From Lingula anatina (taxonomy: Eukaryota; Brachiopoda; Lingulata; Lingulida; Lingulidae), in the NCBI RefSeq assembly GCF_001039355.2, contig NW_019775591.1:550197-611732 (forward strand): a stretch of 61,536 nucleotides of DNA, read 5' to 3'. The notes beneath the pieces were generated by a model. That model did no database searches, was not told the origin of the DNA, and saw only the letters and a program-made list of their open reading frames with translations. The number at the start of each line of letters is the position of its first letter. The first letter of the stretch is position 1. The translations under genes were made by a program, and so were the position numbers. Shown in pieces: positions 40,324-46,704 of the stretch.

Positions 40324-41881
40324 TATAATAATAAAGAAAGAAAGAAAGAAAGTTCTTTGAAACCACGCTCCACAATCATCTCAGCACAGTGACAGTGTGT
40401 GCAATACAAAGATTAAAGTTTAACATTTGAAAATCATCTTCTAAAATAAACAACTGCACATTCTAAAATTTTTAGACTAGCAAAACATACTAGTTCCATT
40501 TCATGATTTGACATTGCAATAATCTTAAAGATAGCATTTATCTCAGCGTGTGCCCCTGTGTATAAGCCTTGTTTACTCAAAAGATGTAACCCCCCTCTAG
40601 CATGTACAGATAACATTATCAAATATAGAATGCAAAAGAGATAAATTCTTTGTAGAACATGAATTAAAAGCTGGATTAGCTTGTTGGCACAGTGATAACA
40701 TTATATATTTACCCAAAGCATTATGTATCCAACTAGAAAATTAAGGTAGATCAATCCTCACTATTATGAATTATTTTAAATTTTTCAATTTGAGTTGGCT
40801 GTCAACTAAAAAACCAGCATGGGCAAACACATTGCATCCTTGGTGGAGGTGAATTTTTTTTTTTTCAATAATAAAATTTAAAAAATATTGCCCAATTGGT
40901 GGGAAGAAAAAGAAAAAAGGGATAATTTAATTTTGCCAAAATGAGAATTGAAAACAAATAAATTTATAAACAGATAATGCACACATCAATGAATCTTTAT
41001 AAATAAATAAATAAATAGCAAATGTCAATATTTTCCAATAAAGAAATATTACCTGTATACTGTGGTAGACACTGGCAGACAAAGTCACTCCCCTCTAAAC
41101 CTTGCCCTACATCAATACATGTGCCACCTCTAGAGCACGGCGCACTCGCGCATGCATTATACTCATCACAGTGCTGCCCTCTATATTCAGTCTCACAAAG
41201 ACATGTGTAGTCTTGTTCGAGCCTGCGAGTCACACAACGTCCATTACCAGTGCAAGTTTGACCCGATGGTGAAACACAAACGTTACTTTTAACGGTCACA
41301 TTGACTCGTAGTCCGAACACACAGCCATAGAATGCTATAAACCCATTGGGCACCTGCGCAAATAAATTAATACCAGGTGAGAGAAATCTCTGTGGTATTT
41401 TAGTCACCTCTCTAGTGGCTGTTGCCGTGACCATTCTCTCCAAGGGGTGCCCCCCAGATGGACAATTAATAAACTCGCTCTCCGTCACTTGACCGATCTT
41501 CATCTGGAATATCGGGGAGGGGTCTGGGAGGAGGAATACCGAGTCCCCTTCCTGTATTTCTAATGGACATAACTGTGTGAGGTACCCTTCCTCTCCTGGG
41601 AGACCATAGCATGCCATCAGAGTCTGGCAAACATCCGTAACAGCCCATACCACACTGAAATTCTTTGGCGAATCCCTCCACTCCGTCAATCCACTCCCCA
41701 ATGGATTACTCACGCAGCTAACTTGAGTATATGTACATGGTATGACAAAATTTGTCAGGATGTATAATATAAAAAGAAGTTTTGTAAAAATAGTTTTGTG
41801 GTTTCTGCAAGTTAGTGAATTGGTCCCGAAACCTGGTATTACGAGTTTGTGTGAGATCAATGACATTGTGATTATGTTCAT
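1396..41881 (-). CDS. EYS: Eyes shut (EYS/spacemaker) homologue, giant secreted EGF/laminin-G protein, 3' end outside window
   Basis: EYS is a secreted matrix protein that keeps the inter-rhabdomeral space open in flies and maintains photoreceptor cilia in vertebrates. I joined 47 coding exons with GT-AG boundaries. Every junction keeps phase, giving 5,349 codons, against about 3,150 in human EYS. Order: signal sequence and EYS-type N-terminal module, about 20 EGF repeats, IgGFc-binding-type domain, about 45 EGF repeats, two Ser/Thr-rich exons, then LamG-EGF-LamG-EGF-EGF-LamG-EGF-EGF-LamG-EGF. The last exon ends in a good donor, so at least one more exon lies left of the window; a fifth LamG is expected from human EYS. 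Most EGF exons are symmetrical phase 1-1 and many are exactly 114 bp. Crumbs, Notch and agrin were considered. The N-terminal module and the LamG/EGF alternation point to EYS. Exon coordinates are in the segment entries below. Confidence 0.88.
2088..2162. repeat. Compound microsatellite (AAAT)n-(TA)n-(GA)n
   Basis: Tetranucleotide AAAT units pass into TA and then GA dinucleotides in the intron between EYS exons 45 and 46. Confidence 0.85.
3754..6907 (-). CDS. EYS: EYS exons 39-43: laminin G domain 3 and two EGF repeats
   Basis: Exons are 6734-6907, 5288-5368, 4775-5014, 4243-4417 and 3754-3917. LamG3 runs from [21 protein letters not shown] through [32 protein letters not shown] and [12 protein letters not shown] to [16 protein letters not shown] repeats follow ([27 protein letters not shown]). 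A 5'-truncated LINE occupies the intron between exons 39 and 40. Confidence 0.84.
5562..6625 (-). mobile_element. 5'-truncated non-LTR retrotransposon (CR1/L2/Jockey-like), C-terminal reverse transcriptase region
   Basis: An open frame of 287 codons (6633-5770) shows the post-catalytic part of a LINE reverse transcriptase: [55 protein letters not shown] and APRVWNGLP. The catalytic YADD box lies upstream of the truncation point, so the copy is not functional. The 3' part after the stop has two TAAGGCGCC motifs able to pair imperfectly, then a (TTA)n tail at 5562-5586, usual for CR1/L2-type elements. It is inserted in the EYS intron between exons 39 and 40, in the gene's orientation. The frame has no stop, suggesting a young insertion. 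Confidence 0.82.
7123..7297. mobile_element. Small MITE-like element with ~45-bp imperfect terminal inverted repeats
   Basis: The left end (CATTCAGAATA...AGGGTCAAATATGGCC, 7123-7168) is matched by the reverse complement of 7255-7297. The internal sequence is non-coding. Its right end lies only 24 bp from the 5' splice site of EYS exon 38. No clear target-site duplication was found. Confidence 0.65.
7321..9891 (-). CDS. EYS: EYS exons 34-38: laminin G domain 2 and two EGF repeats
   Basis: Exons are 9612-9891, 9132-9212, 8354-8495, 7805-7920 and 7321-7496. LamG2 runs from [16 protein letters not shown] through [15 protein letters not shown] and [10 protein letters not shown] to [16 protein letters not shown]. 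Two EGF repeats follow ([25 protein letters not shown]), the first split across exons 37 and 38. The short exon 35 rests on phase agreement and on fitting the expected LamG strand ([23 protein letters not shown]). Its donor TGA|GTAGGT is weaker than the others. Confidence 0.8.
8700..9128. repeat. Degenerate minisatellite abutting the exon 35 donor
   Basis: Imperfect units of about 36 bp (GTGACAATGTTAGTT...ACATTGTGTTAGCT) recur with many substitutions. The best-preserved units are adjacent to the 5' splice site of EYS exon 35 at 9131. Confidence 0.6.
10294..10495 (-). CDS. EYS: EYS exon 33: Pro/Thr linker and EGF repeat
   Basis: This 202-bp exon (phase 0-1) encodes a short Thr/Pro linker ([18 protein letters not shown]) followed by an EGF repeat ([12 protein letters not shown]...[12 protein letters not shown]). 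It links LamG1 and LamG2. Confidence 0.82.
10825..12666 (-). CDS. EYS: EYS exons 29-32: laminin G domain 1
   Basis: Exons are 12560-12666, 12043-12132, 11449-11534 and 10825-11074. They encode one LamG domain: [57 protein letters not shown] and the closing [17 protein letters not shown]. The strand order and the cysteine pair at the end are typical. A partial duplicate of exon 29, with its donor, lies at 12438-12488. Confidence 0.83.
12438..12488 (-). pseudogene. Partial duplicate of EYS exon 29 with its 5' splice site
   Basis: This segment repeats the last ~50 bp of exon 29 (CTACAGCAGTCCAAT... to ACAACACAG|GTAA) with a few substitutions, 122 bp downstream in the gene direction. A pyrimidine tract ending in TTCAG immediately precedes it, so it could be used as a 45-bp mini-exon that keeps frame, but it would only duplicate one LamG strand. 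It is probably non-functional. Confidence 0.7.
12895..14256 (-). CDS. EYS: EYS exon 28: Thr-rich mucin-like region ending in an EGF repeat
   Basis: This 1,362-bp phase 1-1 exon encodes about 400 Thr/Ser/Pro-rich residues with PTTGVT(M/T)PTT-type hexads (about 13680-13900), a Thr/Ala run coded by an impure ACT/GCT repeat (about 13350-13415), and [10 protein letters not shown]-like units. It closes with an EGF repeat ([12 protein letters not shown]...CETG). With exon 27 it separates the EGF array from the LamG region, a position also occupied by low-complexity sequence in vertebrate EYS. Confidence 0.85.
14565..16897 (-). CDS. EYS: EYS exon 27: one EGF repeat then a ~720-residue Ser/Thr/Val-rich mucin-like region
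   Basis: This 2,333-bp exon starts with an EGF repeat ([15 protein letters not shown]...), then becomes almost cysteine-free and rich in Ser, Thr, Val and Pro. Internal repeats include about sixteen seven-residue units of the type DTGSTLS (about 15120-15435), a 34-residue unit containing [15 protein letters not shown] (about 15640-15890), and SDSVLPSS-like units near 14680-14770. Dense O-glycosylation and an extended stalk are inferred. The fully open frame and in-phase junctions argue for real coding sequence. The long opposite-strand ORFs here are compositional shadows. Confidence 0.85.
17309..19745 (-). CDS. EYS: EYS exons 21-26: EGF-like repeats before the mucin-like region
   Basis: Exons are 19541-19745, 19235-19380, 18670-18841, 18250-18416, 17954-18059 and 17309-17536. 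They encode about nine EGF-like repeats, most of the DINEC/NIDEC calcium-binding type. Phases alternate 1-2 and 2-1, so exon pairs rather than single exons form whole modules. The exon 26 donor (TATGA|GTAAGA) is followed in phase by exon 27. Confidence 0.83.
20151..22574 (-). CDS. EYS: EYS exons 17-20: EGF-like repeats
   Basis: Exons are 22344-22574, 21292-21505, 20786-20899 and 20151-20404. They encode about seven EGF-like repeats. Exon 18 carries an unusual long first loop ([18 protein letters not shown]). Exons 18/19 and 19/20 join in phase 2, so the boundary falls after the ...YR residue before cysteine 4 rather than at the GFTG position used elsewhere. Minisatellites of one sequence family occupy the introns on both sides of exons 18-20. 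Confidence 0.83.
20408..20640. repeat. Minisatellite related to the 21.9-22.3 kb array, with (TA)n stretches
   Basis: About six diverged units contain GGGTGGAGACATAGCTATATATGGA, some expanded by TA dinucleotides. The first unit abuts the acceptor of EYS exon 20. A further copy in opposite orientation lies at about 19,170-19,234, next to the exon 22 donor. Confidence 0.72.
21940..22290. repeat. 31-bp minisatellite, about 11 copies
   Basis: Units of 31 bp (GTGGGTGGAGACATGACTGT + ATATGGATGAT) are nearly identical across the array. They lie in the intron between EYS exons 17 and 18. Open frames reading through on the minus strand are artefacts of the repeat. Confidence 0.93.
22934..24144 (-). 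CDS. EYS: EYS exons 14-16: three EGF-like repeats
   Basis: Exons are 24042-24144 (phase 0-1), 23452-23565 and 22934-23047 (114 bp each, 1-1). Repeats begin [27 protein letters not shown] and [13 protein letters not shown]. For exon 14 the acceptor giving Leu-Lys-Thr-Glu at the start was chosen because it keeps phase 0. A slightly later AG at 24139 is also in frame. Confidence 0.82.
23967..24010 (-). pseudogene. Partial duplicate of EYS exon 14 with its 5' splice site
   Basis: The last ~42 bp of exon 14 plus the donor are repeated 73 bp further into the intron with about six differences. No matching first half or acceptor is present. Confidence 0.75.
24148..24190. repeat. (AAT)n microsatellite upstream of exon 14 acceptor
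   Basis: About 14 AAT units lie directly before the exon 14 acceptor and replace the usual pyrimidine tract (ATT repeats on the coding strand). Confidence 0.85.
24687..27124 (-). CDS. EYS: EYS exon 13: 21 tandem EGF-like repeats, the last group nearly identical
   Basis: This 2,438-bp exon (phase 1-0) encodes 21 EGF-like repeats without an intron. Most have the pattern NIDDCSxNxCxNNATC and end in GFTGEFCE. The 114-bp copies between about 24,790 and 25,370 are almost identical at DNA level, so they are recent duplicates or homogenised by gene conversion. The repeated C-x-N-N-A-T-C carries both an N-glycosylation sequon (N-A-T) and the C2-x4-(S/T)-C3 O-fucose consensus on the same Thr. Asp/Asn positions before cysteine 1 suggest calcium binding. 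Confidence 0.9.
27474..27520. repeat. (CA)n/(TG)n microsatellite at the exon 12 donor
   Basis: On the gene strand GTAAG is followed at once by about 23 TG units. Such tracts can bind splicing regulators, but no effect is shown here. Confidence 0.9.
27526..28788 (-). CDS. EYS: EYS exons 10-12: EGF-like repeats after the IgGFc domain
   Basis: Exons are 28569-28788 (phase 0-1), 28169-28282 and 27526-27639 (both 114 bp, 1-1). They encode repeats beginning [41 protein letters not shown] and [13 protein letters not shown]. The exon 11 donor (CAG|GTTAGT) is embedded in a 31-bp tandem array. The exon 12 donor GTAAG runs directly into a (TG)n tract of about 45 bp. Confidence 0.85.
27956..28178 (-). 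repeat. 31-bp tandem array built from the EYS exon 11 3' end and 5' splice site
   Basis: About seven units each contain CTGTGTCCCAG|GTTAGTATAATG on the gene strand, which is the end of exon 11 with its donor. The first unit is the real donor at 28168. The others are exact or near-exact copies in the intron. Confidence 0.88.
28329..28406. mobile_element. Short palindromic element with 21-bp terminal inverted repeats
   Basis: The left arm 28329-28349 (CCCTGATGGTCTCCCTGCCT...) matches the complement of 28386-28406 with one mismatch. TTAA lies immediately left and AATTAA right, which might reflect a TTAA-targeting element, but the duplication is not exact. Confidence 0.5.
29180..30958 (-). CDS. 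EYS: EYS exons 8-9: IgGFc-binding-protein N-terminal-type domain
   Basis: Exons are 29786-30958 (phase 1-1) and 29180-29352 (phase 1-0). The roughly 450-residue product has hallmarks of the IgGFc-binding N-terminal domain found in FCGBP-type mucus and adhesive proteins: [73 protein letters not shown] and the closing [15 protein letters not shown]. It has no EGF repeats. To my knowledge vertebrate and fly EYS lack this domain. Phase agreement on both sides supports membership in the same transcript, but the 4.9-kb intron before it is the weakest link in the gene model. Confidence 0.82.
31076..31249. mobile_element. MITE-like element with CAGGTCCGTAGCCAG-type inverted ends, flanked by long direct repeats
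   Basis: Ends CAGGTCCGTAGCCAG and CTGGCTATAGGCCTG are imperfect inverted repeats. Flanking segments 31031-31075 and 31267-31316 resemble each other (ACAATAAATGTATTA...AACAACTGAATA), far longer than a transposase target duplication. They imply a wider local duplication. Confidence 0.6.
34295..35229 (+). CDS. Unrecognised helical protein nested in an EYS intron (211 aa)
   Basis: Two coding exons, 34295-34646 and 34946-35229, join in phase (ACACAG|GTACTA ... CATTCAG|ACATG) to give 211 residues. An acceptor-like CTCTAG at 34286 just before the ATG suggests upstream non-coding exons. The product is highly charged and predicted helical ([32 protein letters not shown]), with a coiled-coil-like first half and a cysteine cluster [12 protein letters not shown] near residues 174-185. 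There is no signal peptide. A BAR-like or other helical-bundle fold is possible, but I recognise no family. Codon structure and the spliced open frame argue it is real. It is transcribed opposite to the host gene. An AATAAA at 35919 would make its 3' UTR antisense to EYS exon 7. Confidence 0.68.
35641..35770 (-). pseudogene. Two degenerate copies of the 3' half of EYS exon 7
   Basis: Segments starting at 35641 and 35716 repeat, with a ~75-bp period, the end of exon 7 (ACACTATCTTGACA...CAGCTGTGTCTGTCCTAC) and its donor. They preserve SCVCPTTGK- and [10 protein letters not shown]-like codons but lack the first half of the EGF and any clear acceptor. Confidence 0.72.
35791..35907 (-). CDS. EYS: EYS exon 7: EGF-like repeat before the large intron
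   Basis: This 117-bp phase 1-1 exon encodes the end of the previous repeat and most of one calcium-binding-type EGF ([16 protein letters not shown]...GYSCVCPTT). The donor is GTTAGT. The next exon begins in the same phase and encodes an IgGFc-binding domain, so this EGF lacks a usual closing segment. Two degenerate copies of the exon's 3' half follow at 35716 and 35641. Confidence 0.82.
36094..37401 (-). CDS. EYS: EYS exon 6: 11 tandem EGF-like repeats in a single exon
   Basis: This 1,308-bp exon is phase 1-1. Repeats begin at [75 protein letters not shown] and SCDSQPC. Nearly all have NNATC or NGTC between cysteines 2 and 3. The absence of introns inside the array suggests internal expansion after the exon formed. 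The exon ends in CCAG|GTAACT. Confidence 0.88.
37424..37500. repeat. (AAAT)n microsatellite
   Basis: Two runs of AATA units are separated by a short unique spacer, in the intron between EYS exons 5 and 6. Confidence 0.85.
37602..40274 (-). CDS. EYS: EYS exons 2-5: EGF-like repeats
   Basis: Exons are 40161-40274, 39523-39636, 38108-38392 and 37602-37790, all phase 1-1. Each of the two 114-bp exons carries one shifted EGF module that starts in the tail of one repeat and ends at the ...GYTG/GFTG of the next. Exons 4-5 add about four repeats ([16 protein letters not shown], a repeat split over the exon 4/5 junction, NLCLYSPC). CxSxPC motifs such as CLSQPC fit the O-glucose consensus used by Rumi/POGLUT1, which is known to modify fly Eys. 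Confidence 0.85.
38393..39522. other. EYS intron 3-4 with a small tandem repeat and a MITE-like element
   Basis: No exon is seen. Features are four 11-bp units of ACACATGACAG at about 38708-38750 and an inverted-repeat element at 39321-39488. ORFs in this interval show no domain signal. Confidence 0.6.
39321..39488. mobile_element. MITE-like element with AGGGTGCG(T/A)TCAC inverted ends
   Basis: The terminal 13 bp are inverted repeats with one mismatch. A second inner inverted pair (ACACGCCTCC / GGAGGCGTGT) lies at about 39387 and 39462. The right end is 35 bp from the exon 3 donor. No clear target duplication was found. Confidence 0.6.
40285..40352. repeat. (AAT)n-(AAAG)n compound microsatellite
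   Basis: It begins about 10 bp upstream of the exon 2 acceptor on the gene strand. The rest of the intron to 41052 shows no exon. Confidence 0.85.
41053..41881 (-). CDS. EYS: EYS exon 1: signal sequence, EYS N-terminal module, first two EGF repeats
   Basis: The ATG is at 41881, with an alternative in-frame Met five codons later. A hydrophobic stretch near residues 33-50 ([15 protein letters not shown]) is the likely signal peptide core, though it follows an unusually long basic n-region. Residues about 55-215 form a cysteine-bearing module resembling the start of human EYS: a Glu-Trp near its beginning, a [14 protein letters not shown] segment, a TESEFINC segment and GLRVNVTVK. Two EGF-like repeats follow (CTGNGRC..., [14 protein letters not shown]...). 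The donor is CAG|GTAATA in phase 1. The resemblance to EYS is from memory of the family, not from an alignment. Confidence 0.85.
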
Positions 41882-42993
41882 ATTAATATAATGCTAATTA
41901 TATAAATAAAACTTTGTTTAAAAAATCCTTTCTTTTCTAAAAATATATCAGCTCCTTATCCATCAAATAATATTTGATGTAAACAAAATGTGCATACTGG
42001 TCAGATCTTTTGTTCAATGGAATGTGAATAGAAACAAATGTTAGTCAATCGCTGTTATCCTCCTCCTTATGGAACTTCTGCGTCATACTTCTCATTCTGA
42101 TAACAAAGGCTGATCCTGAAATAATCAAAATATTTAAAAAAGGAAAATATATTTTTGTTGGCTGACTAATCATTTGTACTGATCAATGAGTAGTAAAAAA
42201 ATGTAAACATTGTATGATGAGAGCTATTCAGTTGCTACAGACGATATAAATAGCTCTAACGTTATAAATAGCGTTATTAATGATAAAAGTTTAACGAACT
42301 TTCATAACTTCAGAAAAGATAAAACTGATATTAAAATTTGTTCAACTTCTTTCTTTTTGCTTTTTGAAGAGTTTTGCCAAACAGTGTACAGTACTGCACT
42401 GCTCGACTCACCATTTGACAAAGAAGCTGCCATAATAATAATCACATCGTCTACTTACCCTTTATTTCGACCACATATGGACGAGCATTCATAGTTATTG
42501 CTTTTCTCTTCTGAAATGAATATATTGTCATGGTTTCCACAGTTGAGATATTTTTTCCTGTCAATGAAAACTTTCATTGAGGTTTAAAAGAGAAGCTGCG
42601 CATATGGTCGTTGCTTTTGGAGGGCAATGCGCACAGCTATTACGACAATTGATCGGTACTAAAAATGAACGATGACTGAAGGAAAATGGTAGCATTAGAC
42701 ATTCACACGAAAATGAATTCAATAAAAGACTACTTACAAATCATTTTATACTTAACACAATTAAAAATATAAACTCGGGAGATTATGACATAAAGGGTGT
42801 GTTCTTGTTCAGATTACGACATTAAATGTACCCATCGACAACCCGAATCTACTTCCGCCTAAACAACGTGAGGAGAGAAATGTAAACATTGATCAATATT
42901 TATCCTGTTGGTCTCTGAAAATGTGAATTAATTCCAAAGTTTATAGCGACCTGTATCATTTCATGTTAGAGGCTGCGCAACACCGGTCGCGGA
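41882..42993. promoter_or_regulatory. Divergent promoter interval between EYS and MKRN2OS
   Basis: These 1.1 kb separate the EYS start codon (minus) from the MKRN2OS start codon (plus). The stretch next to MKRN2OS is relatively GC-rich (GCTGCGCAACACCGGTCGCG). No TATA box is convincing. The EYS leader probably includes one or two upstream exons here: a strong donor at 42458 (GTAAGT, gene strand) and an acceptor ending at 42116 were seen. Confidence 0.5.
42045..42531 (-). CDS. 47-codon spliced ORF: EYS uORF or microprotein gene
   Basis: The ATG at 42531 sits in a good context (ACCATGA). Coding segments 42459-42531 and 42045-42115 join by a GTAAGT donor and a TTTCAG acceptor in matching phase, ending in TGA. 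The product is short and basic (MTIYSFQKRKAITMNARPYV... ending EEDNSD) with no signal or membrane segment. The stop lies 163 bp before the EYS ATG, so it may be an upstream ORF in the EYS leader. An independent microprotein or chance are alternatives. I do not recognise it. Confidence 0.35.
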
Positions 42994-44986
42994 ATGGAAG
43001 AAGACCACCCAATATTTTGTTTCCAGCACTGTAGCAGAGACGAGAATATTTTGTGTCTGTCGCTCCCCAATCACTGCCCGCTGTGCAGTAGGGACTTGCA
43101 GACAACTCAGATGCTCATCCCTCCGTTTCGACTGACGTACCCGTTTCAGTGTGCAATAAAATCACCTTGCAGCGTTGTCATTAGGCCTACACATGGTTCG
43201 TTTCTCAGGTAAGCGGTTTATACTATGGTATACATGTACTACATTGTATAGCTACTAGTCTCGTACAGGTCAGGGCCCAGGGGTACGTACTGTCATGCAC
43301 ATACAGTACCTAAAATTTTGGAAGTGGTGATGCCCCTCTCACTGGGTGTCCCTAAATTTCCAGTGTATTGTGGTGTATTGCTCAATTTAGGGCCACCTCT
43401 CATATCACGTGAACTTTTCAAAAAGTTTTCTTATTAAGGTAAAGATTCATTAATCTAAATATAATTATTTTTCAGTTTCACAATGATTAATAAGCTTTAG
43501 AATATGTAAAAATGAAATTTCATTACCATAGTGTAAAAATTGAGTGTCAATGTAAATGTATTTGTCTGTGTTATTGTTTACTAGTACTACATGTTTATAT
43601 ATTGAAATTTTGTAAAATTGTTGTAAGTTCTGTATGCCGATCAAATGTTAAACCACCTTGGTTGCTTGCATATTTGTTTACATATAACCAGAGCAAAAAA
43701 GTCCGAGCACACACAAATTACCACAAAGTTCCATGCCTTATGTACTAAAAGATTGGTGTGGTGATGATATTGATTTAAATTATTGCTGATTTCAGGGACT
43801 ACACCAACTCCTCTAACCTGCATGTAGGCATTACAAATACAAAAGGTAAAATACAAATGACTATTGTCTTGTTTTTTGAAATGTTCTTGTTTTTAACATT
43901 AAAATGTAAAGTGGAATCTGACTGGAGATACTGACACCATCTAAAGCGATGTATTTTTTAGAAGCTGAAACAAAATATATTAACATTTTTCCTGGATCTT
44001 TTACAAGTAAAAGTGTTTTTTTGTTTTTTTTCCAAGTTTAATTATATTGCCTTGGGTGAAAGTTTTTAGGATAATGCCAGATTTCAGTCTTCATTTTGAT
44101 AGTTTTTTGATGTGGTCTAATTGTGATGAGAAATTGCTAGCTATGTTTAGGGATTTTCACTTTTTACAACTTTCACCCATGTATTACAAAATGAAATAAC
44201 TTTTGATTAATTCATCCAATGATGCAGGTTTCTCAACCTGTGAGAAATTCTGCTTTACCAACGTTTTTATAATTTTCTCATATCCAGGTTCAGTGTATGA
44301 CTATGATGAGGGGGGACTTCATGTCCACTCTCCCACCTGGACATCCACAGAGACACTGACCATACCGGTCATCCAGACCAATGACACTATGTGGAGTCAC
44401 ACATGGAATATCAGACTGGAACAGTGGGCCATGCAGCAACAGTGGACAGCAGACAGGTACTTGTGAGAGAGAGAGAGAGAGGGGGGAGAGAGAGGGAGAG
44501 AGGGCAGGGAGAAGGAGAGACAGAGAGAGAGAGAGAGAGTAAAATAAAGGAAGAGGAGGGGAGGAAAAAAGAGATACAGTGAGGAGGGAGCGAAAGAGAG
44601 GGAGTCACAATTATCTTTCTTGTGAAATTATAATAATTGTTATTACTTTTAATGTTGATGCCTGTATAGGAATGCATATTTCTGAACAAATCACTCATTC
44701 CAGTCTTTTTAATTCTTCAATAGATTGGATCAAGTTTCATGTAGCATCTGAAAGTCAGAGTGTTTTCATATGTTTCAGGTATAACGACACCCATCACAAC
44801 TGCTATGACTTTGTTCTTGGCTTTCTGCAGTACATGGGACTGGACAAATGTCTCCCCTGTGCCAGCAACAGGACGGAATTCTGTGCTAAGATGATTGTAC
44901 CTAAGACAACTGCTGCAGCCAAATATATATCACTGTATAGAAAACTTTATAAAGACAAGGTAGTCATACAGACTGCTGCACCTTGA
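42994..44986 (+). CDS. MKRN2OS: MKRN2 opposite strand protein (MKRN2OS) homologue, 213 aa
   Basis: Four coding exons, 42994-43208, 43796-43845, 44288-44456 and 44779-44986, all with GT-AG introns and consistent phase, give 213 residues, close to the ~220 of human MKRN2OS. Matching segments include an early CF..HC....LCLSLPNHCPLC zinc-ribbon-like cysteine set, CSVVIRPTHGSFLRDY, the near-invariant LHVGITNTKGSVYDY, DTHHNCYDFVLGFL and the tail VVPKT-like IVPKTTAAAKYISLYRKLYKD. The molecular function of this family is unknown. In mammals the gene overlaps MKRN2 head-to-head. Here no MKRN2 is nearby; its divergent neighbour is the EYS-like gene. Intron 3 begins in a long (GA)n tract. Confidence 0.92.
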
Positions 44987-45925
44987 CTTCAAGGCCACTG
45001 ACAACAACTTCACTTCACACAGCATTCCCTTTGTCAACTATAGTTTCAAGGTGCTAACAACTAGCTCCCTGTAGCCAGCATATAATCTTAGTTGCCCTGA
45101 GTTTCATAGTTCTGGCAGTGAATGAGCATTACCCTAAATCAGCATTCCCCAGGACACTAGTAATGGCTTGCCTTTATTTTAACCCCAAAAGCAATGATAC
45201 TGATAAAGATGCAAGTGCCCAGTAGCCGCAGAAACTCAGCGTAAAGGTTCTGTAAACCCAGGACAAAAATGGCATCGAGTGGAACAGTTTTCTGTATCTT
45301 ACCATTTTGAGAAATTGGCAACTTATTAACATGACTATTACATGAAAGAGTCTTCAAAACAGGGCCCTGTGCTCTGCATGACCAATTACCAAATTAATTT
45401 TGATTGGTACAAACATTTGGAAGTAAACTTGTGAAACAGAAGAAAACCCTGTTGCATAATTTTATGTTCAGGTCAGTGAAAATGATGTGAAACAGAGAAG
45501 TGTTGTGATAAAGGTCAAAGCCAAGTACCACATAAATCCTCACAAAGCTTTGGAGTTATTTACTAATGAAAGGTGGAAAATATGTTGTATTTTTATATCA
45601 TAATTAATTGTTTTATTGTTCTCGTAATATTAATTTCTACAAGGGCACTTTTTATTTGACTTTGAAAGTAATTTTAGTTACTAAGATTAGCCACATGACT
45701 GAAAAAAATGCTCCACATGACATTAAATACTATACCATCATACAGACTACTTAACAGTTATCATAATGAGTGATTTCAAGATAATTTGGAGAATTTCCAG
45801 ACTGTGGGGAATTTTAGATGCAGTAACTCTTTATGCCTCAATACATAGCTGTGAGGCGAAAGAATGGTTTCATAAATTGTGTTGTAAAATATGTTTGTGC
45901 AATAAAAGCATCAGATAAAATGCAG
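44987..45925 (+). other. MKRN2OS: MKRN2OS 3' UTR with poly(A) signal
   Basis: AATAAA at 45901-45906 is the first canonical signal on this strand well past the stop and would give a ~930-nt 3' UTR. No other gene is seen here. Confidence 0.5.
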
Positions 45926-46700
45926 CCAAGGGTGTCCGATAAAAGAATATATTATTTTATTTTATATTTTCTACCATGAAAATTTCCCATAGCCCTTCCT
46001 ATTGGACTCTCTGGGGCTCTGTAGGAATCCTGCAGGACTCTAAAAAAGTCACAGGTACCATCCAGAATAGATGATCTGAGTACTAACTGATCCACTTCAA
46101 AAGCAATGCTGCTGATTCCCGATGATCCCCCCCCCCCACACGCACCATTAAATCTTGGCTCCGAGGTTTAATTGCTAGGCCCCTGCAGCAATGGTGCAAG
46201 TGGAACTGGGGAGACCATCATTAAGTGGTTTAAAAGTTTTGTAATGTCCATTTTTTTAATCATGTAATTTGAGCATTTAAAATGTCTTAACGAGAAAGAA
46301 TATATCTAACACCCTGCTACATAAAATCAATCTTCACATTTTTTTTTTTTTTTTTTTTTGAAAATTAATTGACTTGTTCTGTAGAAATTCTTTTATTCCC
46401 TTAAAACAAATAAATTTGTCCAGGCATCTGTCAAAGTAATCCATCATTACGATTTTTGAAAGCATGCCTTTTCACCAAACAAAGCCACCCATTTGTTAGC
46501 TGAAAAACCAAGTACAGCTTGACAAATAAAGGTCACCTGTAGCACACACACACACAAATATAATTATGGTAAATTTAAGTGCCCGAATATAGAAACTCAA
46601 TGAGCATTATACTTATGTACTAAGTCAATAAAGTAACCCCCCCAGTGTCAATTTTCCTTCTAAAAATCACGATCAGAGAAAACTCAAAGAAAACTAGTTC
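45926..46700. other. Short convergent intergenic region between MKRN2OS and PABPC1
   Basis: It contains a (C)9-10 run near 46130, a poly(T) run at 46340-46360 and a segment at 46206-46227 weakly resembling one end of the 28.3-kb palindromic element. No coding exon was found. Confidence 0.55.
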
Positions 46701-46704
46701 AGAG

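Noticed and set aside
1396-41881. Identification as Crumbs, Notch, agrin or a fibropellin
   Set aside because: EGF and LamG domains alone would allow Crumbs or agrin, but the exon 1 module and the order EGF array, low-complexity region, then alternating LamG/EGF match EYS better. No transmembrane or intracellular domain was seen in the window.
46206-46227. Second copy of the 28.3-kb palindromic element
   Set aside because: Only about 20 bp are similar and no matching inverted arm was found, so it is noted but not called.
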